64,000 nt of DNA from Tubulanus polymorphus (taxonomy: Eukaryota; Nemertea; Palaeonemertea; Tubulaniformes; Tubulanidae), in contig NC_134035.1 in NCBI RefSeq assembly GCF_964204645.1, positions 2,556,001 through 2,620,000 of the forward strand, given 5' to 3'. Of this stretch, positions 1-45,900 are shown in pieces. The notes below the pieces were generated by a model. It saw nothing but the letters and a program-made list of their open reading frames with translations. It was not told where the DNA came from and made no database searches. Each line of letters opens with the position of its first letter. Position 1 is the first letter of the stretch. Position numbers and translations under genes: made by a program.

Positions 1-33330
<33,330 letters not shown>

Positions 33331-33359
33331 GTCGAAAAAGCTCGATAATCAGAGCTAAA

Positions 33360-33395
33360 CTAATCCAAATCGTTATACTCCGCTGTAGTCGCCAT
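33360..33395 (-). other. Mini-uORF in the putative Sbf leader (11 codons)
   Basis: On the minus strand the ATG inside the AAGATGGCG motif opens an 11-codon frame that closes at TAG at 33360, thirty bases before the Sbf start. If transcription begins upstream of 33398 it would be an upstream ORF able to damp translation. Whether it is in the mRNA is unknown. Confidence 0.4.
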
Positions 33396-33824
33396 CTTTC
33401 AAGTGTGTCTGCGCAACCGGTCTGCGCACACGGGAAGTGGGCCACACTCGCGTGCCAGGGTCCCTTTCCACTACGTTTAAGACGGTATAGAATGATGATA
33501 GATTAATCTATTCAAACTTTACTACTAGAAGATTATCTCATAATCTTTTTGAAGACTACAACAATAATGAATAAAGTTCATTGATTACAGTCCGATAACG
33601 GATATTACGCTTAACCTAAATTTATCTTTTAATCAGCTATGTTCCATTGCTTTTGTTTTTGCATAAATTAAAGTATCTTAAGTGCTTTTTTAATTTTTTT
33701 CTTTCCAATCTCTTCTTAGGAAAAAAAACGATGATCAATTTCAGTTCATTTGTTAATTCCGATTCCGCATATTACGCTTAACCAAAACGTAAACACAAAA
33801 GTCACATGATTTCTGACGTTCAAG

Positions 33825-33863
33825 ATGGCGGATGACAGGAAACCCAAAAATGATCAAAAATAA
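33825..33863 (+). other. Mini-uORF in the putative TBC1D9 leader (12 codons)
   Basis: The ATG within AAGATGGCGG opens a 12-codon frame (MADDRKPKNDQK) ending in TAA at 33863, 84 bases before the TBC1D9 start. It mirrors the uORF on the Sbf side. Its relevance depends on the transcription start. Confidence 0.4.
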
Positions 33864-33947
33864 AAATGTTTTCACGAGAATTACGGCTTGATTAAATTAG
33901 CATCGGTTCGATTTTGGTTAATCAACGTTTCTTGCGAAGTATTTAAA

Positions 33948-36900
33948 ATGTGGATAAAACCAGAAGAGGTTTTGTTAGCTAATGCCCTATGGTAAATTAC
34001 CATTTTATTTTCATTCTGGGCCTATGCTCAGCTATGTCCCTCCCACCTCTGACTACTGATAAAAAAGGAGGCAGGTTTTAGGTTGAAATGATTCACCTGA
34101 TTTAGCAAAATAAATTCCGGATAAACAAAATCTGTACCAGCCTTCTCATCAGCCAATGGATCACGCTATTCCCGGGTCGGGTGCACTCTGATTCTTATCT
34201 GGTCAAAACAAATTTGTCAAGAGGAGAATCAGTGGAGACCAATCTTTTTTCATTACCTGCTCTAGAAGGTGGAATAGTCTCTAATTACTGGTTTTTTATA
34301 TCACGATCAATTTGGAAGGAGAAGGAGATTAAACCACTATCAATGACCAACCCTGGTACCTCGTTCTGTTCTTATCATTATACAAGTTACTGGGCAGTGG
34401 GTTCCCGTCAAAAATCTGATCTATTTCATGTCTTGGTATTCTAAGTGCCTTTATATTGTGTTATTCAGGGTGACTGAGCGCGCGAATCCGTTCTTCACTA
34501 TGCAGAGAAGGAAAGGCCATGGTGGAGGAGGTCTGACCGGTTTACTGGTCGGAACTGTAGACGCTATTTTAGACTCTAAGGTATCAGTACTGGGATTATT
34601 CCAGTTCATTTCAAAATCACGCATTTTTTATTTATGACTGAATTTTTATCATTTCTTAATTTTCAGACGCCTCCATATCGCATACTTCATCATACACCGG
34701 GAGCTGAACTGAGTTACGGTATGAACTTTCTTCTCTTCAGGGACGCTGCAGTTGCTCAAAAGCTGGTTAGATTTGACCAGTGGATGGTTGACATAGTGAC
34801 AAATAAAAGTTCATCGTTGCTATGGAATTTATCCGTCGGTTATCTTTAACCAACTTCTGAGCAACTGGCCCTATTTCTGGAGCTGGGGCCAAAACATCGA
34901 AAATGAATCAAATACATGAATTTAGAATATAACCCTATATATACGAATATATATACGAATTTTCTCTATTCACCCGCGGCAGATTCGACGAGGGAATTTT
35001 GTGTTGTAACATGAAAAAATAAGGGAAATCGCGGGGAATTTATAAATGAGCAGAAAGTGCTTTATATATTTCTTACATAAATGATATCACCTTCAGGTAT
35101 TGCCATCGCGTCGAGTAAGAAGGAAATATTCCGTGATTGGGAATGGATTGAACAGTGTCTGATGGAAACTCTGTCGGCGTTCGAGAATAACGACGAAGCT
35201 TCGGAATTCGTCAAGTGTAAAATCGAGAGTCTCATCGCGAATACGACAATCGAAAGTTTCAGCGAAGGTACGGCCCAACCCCCGATATACCGCCCTCCCA
35301 CATACCGCCACCCCGCCTACCGCCAAGTTTTCTCAATGTACATCTCTATACAAATACATAGTAAAACACCCCCAATATACCGCCATACTGTCTATACCGC
35401 CAAAATCATTCTGCACCGATGTGGGCGGTATATCGGGGTTTCACTGTAAATAAGTCTTAAGTCTTTTCTAACGATTATAAACAGTTCATTTATGCAAATG
35501 TTTTCAAGATCATATTCCCTCAACGCGTGGCAGGGAAGTAGAAATTTGAGTCAAAAACATGTGAGAATTAGCAAGAATGTGTGAACTTTTGTTAGTAGAT
35601 AAATCTGACGTGCTTTTGTGCAGAATGTGCTTTCGGTTTTACCTAGGAAGCACGTATGCACATAAATGTGCGTGAACCCTTGATCTGACTCACAGGTCAT
35701 TCGGCCACTAAACGGTATAATACACATTTTAATGCGTTTTAGATGAAGAAACTACTGATATAAAATCGACAGCTTTCAAGTTCAGGAAACTTTTCAACAT
35801 GCCGCCTGAAGAGAAACTCGTCAATCGTAAGTGAAAAAAAATCTAAACCGTGATTTTCTAGAAATAGTTTCAGGTCTGAAATATTGACGCTAAAAACGTG
35901 TGGGTTTCGTAGATTATTCTTGCAGCTATTGGAAGGGGCGTGTACCGAGACAAGGCTGGCTTTATTTGAGCGTCAATCATCTTTGCTTCTATTCGTTTCT
36001 AATGGGAAGGGAGGCGAAGATGATCATTCGTTGGATGGACGTCACAGTAAGTCAAATACAAGATGCAATCGCATTTATCTGATCGTGTCTTGAACTTTTA
36101 ATGCGGAGGCCAGGTACACAGACATGACTTGAAAACAGAAAACTTTGACCACTCAAAGTCATACATATTATCAATAGGTTATAAGTAAGATCACCAGGGG
36201 CTGGTTGCATAGTCACGGCTTAGACTAAGACCAGTCATAAACCATCTTAGTTCAATAGCTGATCTAACAACTTCAGATTTAAGACCACCTCAAGACTTAG
36301 GTCATGACTGTGGAACCGAGCCCAGAATTGTTAATTGATATTTCAAGATAAGAATTAGGCATCAGTATCTCTATTATTTGAGTTTGAATTTTAGATACTT
36401 TAACGAACACACATTGAACATAATCGAATATGGGTATTTTTCTCTATCAGAAACTGGAAAAGGGCAATAATATGCTATTTCCCGACAGTATCAGAGTCAC
36501 AACCAGAGAGGCTGATGTAAGCTAAATTCATTTAACAATGCCCGAAATCTGAAACATGTTCCTTTAGCATTTCATTGAATGAATTCTGTTTCATGTATCT
36601 TTGTATCTTTTAAGCATTATTTCTCGATGTTCGTAAGAAGTTATGAAACATTTCGATTGATGGAGCAACTGGCTAACCTGGCCATGCGACAGTGAGTACG
36701 GTTTTATGATCTGCCAATAAATACCTTTTCACACTTCCTGCACTTGAAAGATTGATTTAGCGGTGCCAGTCAAATATGTGTTCACTCCTGATTTCAGATT
36801 GATTACAGAGGAAACATTTGAGGAGGACAGAACGATAGCATCGAGAACCAAGTATGAACAATACGAATCAGTTAATTCTGATTCTGGGATGAAATATTTG

Positions 36901-39900
36901 GGAACAAACTAATTATAACACTTTGAGTCAAACTAAAGAAATAGCTGCTCTTGAACTGTATCCAGCTATTTTCAGAGCATTTATTATTTTAAGCTTTGAA
37001 ATATGAATTAGGCCCTACACCAATATTCATGCTTTTGGGCGATTATGTTGTGGATTATGATAAGTGTCACTTTTACCTACAAAAGTAGCTAAAAAGTGTT
37101 TACATATTCACAATATAAATTGCTTACTCTTGCCTCAACCTTGCTGCTATGAACCGTGTAAAAAAAAGTATCTGTGTTCAAATTGTAGAAGAAGAACTCG
37201 CAAAGTGTCGACGTTGAAACGTGATTTGGACGCGAGGGCGCGCAGCGAAGCTTATCGTCAGATGTTCAATTTAAGCGTAACGGAAAAGTTAGACGGCGAC
37301 ACTGAGGCGACGATCTGGGCTCCGTACAGCAAACAGTATATTACTGGCCGACTTTATCTGTCCGAGAATTACATCTGTTTCGCGAGTCGGGTATGTAAAA
37401 GTTGTGAAATGAAATGTTCTTTCTCGGGTAGCATTTGCACATATTTCCTGAGTTGAGAATCAGGGACAGTTTTAGTTTAGAAAATAATCTCTTTGTCTAA
37501 TTCACCGACTTGAGACGAGTAACGAGTACTGTAGCTAGATTTTGAATATCTTTTAAAAAGATAATTCAAACATATATATATCTGTACTTCATGAAAATAT
37601 CTTGAATATAATATATATAATATAGAATATAATATAATATATGAAATTGCAGGTTAAAAAACTGGTATTGGTACAAATTCCGATGAGAGAAATTTACGTG
37701 GTCGAGAAAGTGGACAATAACACCGGTGGGGTTAATGGAGCGCTGCTCATTACAACCAAAGGAAAGGTACAGCAACGAATGAAGTTTACATTTTCATGTT
37801 TTCAAACATTTTTCTCGGATGATTATTATTATCTTATGATGCTGATGCGATCTCTACTTGTTTTACAGATGAATTTCCTGTTCGCTCAGCTCACCGATCG
37901 CGAGCTTCTCTTGGAGAAAATATCGGATTTCTTGTCGAAACAGCCGACGCACAGAAAGAGTCGCAGCGAAAGCGGCGCCAGTACGAAGAGCACTGAATCT
38001 GATAACGGTAGGTTTCGTTCTTTAGAAACAAATACCTCCACACCTTTGAGAGTCGAATGGTCGATAAAACTACAAACAGAATCACTAGATCATTAATGAT
38101 GATATCCAGATTAGATTAATATCCGGATTACACTGATCAAAATTAAGCTTGAGTTCGACTATATTAACTTTAACCCGAGTGCTAACTCAAACAGCCCTCG
38201 TATATGAACATTTTTTCCACTCGGTTATAGCCGTATTCAGAGATGTACTCATCATGAACTCTTTTTTTTTACAGATGATCCATTCCAGCCAGCCCTCATC
38301 AAAGTTTTCAATCGACGCGGTTCGGATGAAATTTCTGCCAAAGAATCCGTGAAAGAGCATCTATGGCAAATTCACTTTGCCGAATACGGCAGGTGAGGTT
38401 TCTAGAGGCCAACTGACAACAACTCATCTACCAGAGGTGCACTGAAGATATTTAGAATAAAAATTTTATCGGTTGTTTTATTGTTATTTCAGGGGCGTAT
38501 GCGTCTACCGAACTCATCGTACACACGAGCTCATTCTGAAAGGTATACCTGATACATTACGGGGTGAAATCTGGATGGTTTATTCAGGAGCTATCAATGA
38601 GGTATATTGTTATCTATAACTATCATTAATCAATAAGCTAACATAGTATCAACACAGAGATGTGGTCTTCAGATCAGTTTAAGTACCAGTCACTGGTCTC
38701 TCATCAATCCAGGGTTCATGTGTTTGAATCCTGGTGGTAGCAGTCAGTCAGTCTTTCACTGGTCTCTCATCAATCCAGGGTTCATGTTTTTGAATCTTGG
38801 TGGTAGCAGAGTTTGTTGGTCAAAAGGTACTTTGTCCCTCTTAATCAGGAAAAAGAAATCTCACACCTGCTAATAATGCCCTGAGTGATGCTCTCGGTTG
38901 AGGCAAAAATGAAATCTTGCTTATAATACCCTGAGTAAGAAAAATACCAACACCGCAAATTATTCTCTGCGTTTTTCATAGTCATATCGCAATTGTTTAT
39001 ATTTCACAGATGGCCATGCATTCGAATTACTATGCATCATTGGTCGAGCAGTGTAAAGGAAAGTGTTCACTGGCGACCGACGAGATAGAACGAGACCTAC
39101 ATCGTTCGCTACCCGAGCATCCGGCGTTTCAATCGGAGCTCGGTATCGGAGCTTTACGCCGTGTTCTTACAGCTTACGCATTCCGCAATCCTAATATCGG
39201 TGAGTACTTCTAACAGAAAATCATAACTGAATTTGGATTATCTCCTACAGTGGGAGTCAGTTGCTCGAATGTTAAACAATGGATGACGCAGTTTCATTGT
39301 ATCCACTTCAACTATTTATTTTCAACTATCCCATGCACGGTGGCCACTTTTCTGGGAATCAGGGATTGTTCTTTTCTTTAAAAAGGTCGGGGAACAATCG
39401 AGAGAATTTTGTAAACAAAAAAAGCTGAAAATCAGGGAAATGTCAGGGAAATTTGTTGACATTGCTAGATGTCATGTATAAAATCAAACAGATTTTGTCT
39501 ATGTCTTCCTTATTTAACAGGACTTTCACCCATTATTGCATTCAACATGCAGTACTCATCTCATTAAGGATACAAATACGCCCTGTTCAAGATCTATAGC
39601 CCCAAATTGTGTCCTGGATGCAGTCCTGTATAATATAGTACAGTTATATATCTATATAGTTATATATCTAAAGTACAAGGTGTTATGAAATTGTCTTATA
39701 CATGTTCTTATGGAGACAAGAGCCTTCTCAGTCGCTGCTCCACTTTTGTGGAACAACCTTCATCGCCATGTAAGAGCGGCTTCGAGTATCTCTGTCTTCA
39801 AGAGAAGCCTCAAAACACATTTGTTTTCACCACATTAGATTTATTCAGTAATATAGTGTCATTGATCACTTAAGTGGATTCTGGCACTTAAAATACCATA

Positions 39901-42900
39901 ATAATAATAATGTTGTAATAGTCTCTCACATGTATGTTTCACATGTTTTTTAGGTTATTGTCAGGCTATGAATATAGTCACCAGTGTATTACTGCTTTAC
40001 GCCAGCGAAGAAGAAGCGTTCTGGTTGCTAGTCGCGATCTGCGAGAGAATGCTGCCCGATTATTACAACACTAAAGTCGTCGGTGCCCTCATCGATCAAG
40101 GTATTGGAGAAAATCATACCGCATGATTTATACTCTATACACACGTCCATCTGAATCATTGTCTAGTAATATAGAATACCGGTCCATCAGAGATCTTGAA
40201 GAAAAAAACCTGACAATTGTGAAGAGAAACTAAGAGAGTATTGACGTTTCAACTCAATTTTATGAGCCCTATTTTCAAAAACAATGAGAGTAGAGACGTT
40301 TAGACTCGATTCTATGAGCCTTTTTCAAAATAAAGGGGGTAAGTGACGTTTAGACTCAATTCTATGGCCCATTTTTAAAACGTTTTTTAAAATACTCTCT
40401 TAGTCCTCCTTCATTATTGTGGGTGTTTTCTTCAATTGAATCATAGACACTTTTCGGTGGAAACTGATCAAACACTTTGTTGATTTCAGGTGTTTTTGAG
40501 GATTTGATCAGAGAATATCTACCAGAGTTGTACGATAAACTCGATAACCTCGGTCTACTGAGCATGATTTCACTTTCCTGGTTTTTGACGATCTTTCTCA
40601 GGTTAGTTCAGGCGTGGTTAGATGAATTGTCATTTTGATACTTGTAGATATATTAACAATATGGTTTCATATTTCAGCGTAATGCCATTTGTTAGTGCTG
40701 TGAATATTCTCGATTGCTTCTTCTATGATGGTGCTAAGGTCAGTTGTGCAGGGGCAGATTTACGGGTTGGTCTCGCGGTCCCGACCCCTGCCTTCCCACT
40801 GAGGCTACCCTTTTCATCAAGACAATGATTGTTAAAACCTGTAAATTTGACACTCATCCTAACGGAAATTGCAACCTTCCGCATGTATTTTTTTAAAAAT
40901 ATATTCACACTGTTGGTGGGAGCCCGCTAGTGGCTAACATAGCTGCTTTATCCAAGAAATGCCTTTTCTTTTCCTCTGGACCCGGGCCTTCCAATTTTCC
41001 TAGACTCATATCAATAACCTAAAGGAACAATATCCTAAAGGGGTTATACTAACAAAGAAGCAAGAATAATAAATGTCCGGTCACTAATTTCAGGTGATTT
41101 TCCAAATTTCATTGACGATTCTCGACACATTACGAGAGGAATTACTGAGCTGTACGGACGATGGTGAGGCGATGACGCTATTCGCGCAATACCTCGAACA
41201 CGTGACCAACAAAGACAGCTCGTTACCGATCCTACCGTTACCGGACGCGTTGATCACGTCTGCCGGTAATGAGGATAACGGCGACGATGATAACGGCAAT
41301 GATGAGGACGCGGGAGTTTCGTCCATCGAAATCAGCGAACTCATCGAGAATAGCTACACGCGGTTCGGACAGTTGACCAATCAGCAAATCGATAAATTAC
41401 GATTGAAACATCGTTTGAAAGTCGTGCAGGTAATATAACCGAAATATCTCCCGATTTGACCTTGTCTAAGAAAGTTACTTCAGTGTTTATCCCTAGCCTC
41501 TATCACGAACAGAATATCAGTATCTCTCAGAAGTGACATCCAAGCTTCAGTAGCTTCAGGCCAGGTACCCTATCATAGTGTATAGGTTTCTTCCCCCTTA
41601 GGGTTATCAACTTATCAAGATCGATAATTGATCCACGGTTTCCCCTAGCCTCTGTAAAACATGTGACGCATGTATCTCTCTTCTCTCACTGTGGAGAGAT
41701 AACATCCAAGCTACAGAACTCGGCACTCGGGAATCAGGCCAGTACCCTATAGCATTTGGTTATAGAGGGAAATGAGGATAAGTAGTGTCTTGCCCACGGG
41801 CTGCAGTACTATGGCATCCTCGAAATGAATGGTCTAACCATGCTGCTACTGGGTTTCTCATACTGATATACATGTATAATGTTTTCAATTCATTTTTTGA
41901 CTTTATTAACAAAGTCCTGGGCATAGGGCAGTAGGTTCACGAGAAATATCTGCGAAAATTCTGCCAAGTTGGAAACATTTTGTTATTTTGATTACAGAGT
42001 ATCGAGGACAGTACGATGAAGAACGTTATTCGAAGCGTTCAAGAGTCTACAATAACCACCGGTAAAGAGCTCGAAGACTTGTTCCTCGTATTCAAGGTAA
42101 GAATGCCAAGATTCAGAACAAAACCTCACATCTTCAGTTAGTAGTGTTAGTACTTTTACTACAACGATCAAGAGAGGAAAAAGAGAGAGGTTGCTTTAGA
42201 AAATATTCTGAGATACAAGAGCCAATTTCACATTTGTGAAATGAAATAATTTTGAGAACTCTCAGCTTCATGTGACCCTGAAGGTGCTCACAGGAACTAC
42301 CCGGCATATATCCAGGATCCATACCCTATTCTATGTACCCTGAAATACAGTGGCGATTGAAAAAGTGCCTTTTCTCCCTGAAAAAGCCCCTACTGCACAA
42401 ATAAAATTTCTTTTAGTTACTGGTTGTTATAAAGTAGAAGGTTTATATCAATCATTTTTGGCCGTAAAAAGGGGGCAGAATATAAAGTGCCCTTCGAAAT
42501 TTGAGAATGCTACGGGGTTCTGGACCCCCCTGATAACTAAGATCCTAAAGACCAGACTACTATTTTCATATTTTCTTTGTTTTTATCCGAAAATATAGGA
42601 AGAATATTTGACGTCGTATTACTGGAGAACGAACCATCATCAGTTAGTAGAAAACAACGGCGATAAATACGACCCTTCGCGTCCGTATTACGAACAATAC
42701 AAGATCGATTTCGACCAGTTTAAGACGTTGTTTATCGCGATATCTCCGTGGGCTGCCGGCGTTCACGTCAGTACGCTGGCTCTTCGTTTATTCAGGGTAA
42801 GTCCTAAATACCCCCCTAAATACATTTTTGAAACAAGCTCATAGCAGCCGTGTTCTAGGACATTGTCGTACAAGATTGGCAGCCATTGTTGTCAACTAAA

Positions 42901-45900
42901 ATGCTACAAAGACACTTCAATCAAGTACCTGGAAGTGAGTTGTCTTATTAAGTCAGAAGAATTCTTCGTCTTGTAGGGCCAAAAATGTCTTTTTAGGTAC
43001 CAATTTTCAGGACTGTAGCTTCTTAATGGTAGATGGGCCCCTACTTTAGGATAAGTTCCCAGCCATGGTGTCCATGATAATACGTTTATATCATAATGTT
43101 GTAATAGATTACTCCATTATTCGGTACCAGTCAATAAACAATAGTCAATAAATCAATTAACTGATCAACCGGTGAATTTTACTAAAATCTATTTCGTAAA
43201 ACATTCAATTTTCATTCCTTTGATTCACAGATTCTGGACGTGAACGGCGATCACATGATCAATTTCAAAGAATTCAGTTGGATGATGGGAGTGATCAGCA
43301 AGGCCGATCTCGGAGAGCGTTTAAAGCTGCTGTACTGTCTGCACATGCCGCCCGCTCTACTGCCGTCTGATATGAACCTCGACTCGCCAAAGTCAGGTAC
43401 CGGTATTGCCGATGAATGTTCGTCTAACACTAATCCAGACTGCGCACGTATGTGTTTTTAAATGTTTTTATTTACTAACCGCGAGGTGATGGCGGTGGTG
43501 GCAGCTCATACAGGAATTATACAGTACTTTATGCTTGAGACGCTTTAGAAGTAGTCGCTATAATGTTGTATGAATCTGCATGTGAGAGTGAATGAACGTG
43601 TGATTCTGGACCCAGTTCCACAGTTCTGAATCATTAGAGTAGGGTTAACACATCGAAAATAAACTAATATTCACACAGAATTAACTCATAATGTAGAAAA
43701 AATGCTTACTCTAACCCACAACTGTGTGACTGGATCCTGCGCCTAGATGTTTTAAGGTAACCCAAAGCTGTAAACAAGCATTCATGCTTTATATCTAAAG
43801 TCAATAAGTTATCTTTCATCTGCTTACCTAAGATACGTAGTTAGTTTTGATTATCGATATTGAGAAGCATTTATAGTTAAGAGTTGTTCGGAATTATGTC
43901 ACATACTGCTAGTTTTGTCGTTTAATGTCTGTTTAACTGCAAAACTCACATACCCTTCGAAAGATACAAATCATAATGCAGCAAATTTAACTAAGATTTT
44001 GTGAGCCCACACTTCCTACACTCTTTACCCTACCTTGTTGGAGGATACAAATATGCTCTTTTCAATAAGCAAACACTAAAGCCCTTCATAATGCAGCAAG
44101 TTTGACTAAGATTTTGTGAGCAGGACCGCCTGCCCTACCTTGTCGTAGGATACAAATGCACTTGTTTTCATAGCTATTGCCCTTTTCATACGTAAAAATT
44201 CCGTCTAGTAACGACTTTTAAAATTTGAAACTGTAGATCTATGAATAGAATCAAATAAATGATGTTTGCCATTCTGATTCAAGATGCGACTGAAGATGCA
44301 GTAGAAGCAGCCGATTTCTTCTTAGACAGCGATGAATACCCCGCGAATATCGGCACCAACAAGTCACCGAAATCACCTACAAAACCTATCATACCAGGTA
44401 CGATAATCAATTGCGATGTCAGACGGCTTTTTCGAAAAAATCAAAACGTCGTTTAAGAATCTTTAAACTTCAATCGCTTGATTTCGCTCCAGAAGAAAAG
44501 TCAGTTTTGGTTATAAGCATGTATTAGAATCTATTTAGTAGTTTGTATTCTAGAAATAACCGCTACGACTGCCACGACGAGTTCGTTCCAAGCGGCGACC
44601 GCGACGTTAGCGTCCGTGCCCGAGGGTTCGCCGACGCCTCCGACGACCCTCGCGTTGGAACGGAAGATCGTCGCGACGACGACGGCCCTCGAGTCGCCGT
44701 CTTGCGACAGTCTCGGCGGCGACCTCGCTCCGCCCCTGTTACTCGATCAAAGCGATTCGTACAGCCTCAGTTCCGAGAAGAGTAACTCGTTATCGCGAGG
44801 TGAGGATTTTAAAAAAAATTGTTCACATCGGTTCGATGTCATTCGTGCGTTAACGTGATTTAATTTTTCTCGAAATTCGTATATTGTAGATTACATATCA
44901 CCGTATAAAGCAAAGTTGACCGGATGCTACGACAGTAAAAGCGATTTGCGAGCGGTGCCAAGAATGAACCAGGTAAAATTAGTGAAAGCCCGGGATCTGG
45001 GTTCCACAGTTGTTAGTTAGAGTTAACTCTGAGTTAAAATTATTTCATATTTTCAATGAGTCAACTCAAACTCAACCTCAAACTCAATGAGTGACAAATC
45101 CTAACTCAGAAATGTGGAACGGGGTCCTAGATCCAGGTTCCACAGTTGCAAGTTAGAGTTGATTCTGAGTTATAATCATTTCATTTTCAATGTTTGAACT
45201 CAACAACTGTGGAACTGGGTCCTGGCGTCAGTTTAAAACCCTTTCGCTGCAAAAACATGGTTGAATTGTGGTGTGCGGGGGCTACCCAGGTCAAAAACTT
45301 AAACCAGTTTTAATAAAACAAGGGTTTCTTACCAAATCAACCAGTCATTGACTTGATTATTTTTTTGTAGGAACAATTCATCCAGTTGTGGAAGACTCTC
45401 TACGACATGTTCGGCGACAACATCGACGAACAACAACTGTATCATTCCATAGCGACGGTCGGCACGTTGCTCTTAGAGATCGGCGAAGTCGGCAAACAGT
45501 TTTATCTGAAGCACAGTTCGTCGCAGGACAGCACGCGTAGCATTATCAGCATCGGCAGCGAGAAGAATGCGAAAGATGGCGCAACGGTAGCTGCTGCTGC
45601 TGATGGCGACGAGACACCGATGAACGAAATGCCGTCTGCAGACGCGACGCCCGCAGCAGACGCGACACCGGCAGCAGACGACAAAGAAATCGTCGAAAAA
45701 ATTGACGAGTTGAAAATAACCGAAACAGAGGAAACAACGACAGAGTCTAAAGATTTAGAGGATGAAAATGATGATGATGATGATGATGTAATGGATATAA
45801 AACCGGACGTGAATCGACCGTCCGAACCGATCCCGATCAACAACCCGAATCAGTCGGGCGGCGGCATGCACGGCGGCAGCACGGCGTCGACGCCCAGCTC

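Larger units (their letters stand above)
33331..33947. promoter_or_regulatory. Putative bidirectional promoter between Sbf and TBC1D9
   Basis: The start codons of the divergent genes are 617 bp apart (33330 minus, 33948 plus). The gap contains AAGATGGCG on the minus strand (33398-33390) and AAGATGGCGG on the plus strand (33822-33831), each oriented towards its own gene. That is how YY1 sites are usually placed in human 5' leaders. It also holds a doubled TCTGCGCA (33408 and 33421; NRF1-half-site-like) and ACGGGAAGTG (33430-33439; ETS-like). No TATA box is obvious at a sensible place. A 15-16-base repeat, ATATTACGCTTAACC, occurs at 33602 and 33769. Factor binding and the start sites are inferred, not shown. 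Confidence 0.7.
38275..41429 (+). other. TBC1D9: TBC1D9 exons 13-19: TBC (Rab-GAP) domain
   Basis: Residues about 417-774. Both catalytic fingers are present: the arginine finger in exon 15 (IERDLHR, pattern IxxDxxR) and the glutamine finger at the exon 15/16 join (GYCQAMN, pattern YxQ). Further conserved blocks are [43 protein letters not shown] and [15 protein letters not shown]. The enzyme is therefore predicted active. Exon 19 carries an acidic Asp/Asn/Gly/Glu insertion (41268-41310) that I do not recall from human TBC1D9. Confidence 0.94.

Noticed and set aside
39685-39873. ORF overlapping TBC1D9 intron 15 as a possible extra exon
   Set aside because: It matches the tail of a non-LTR retrotransposon after a frameshift, and exons 15 and 16 join in phase without it.
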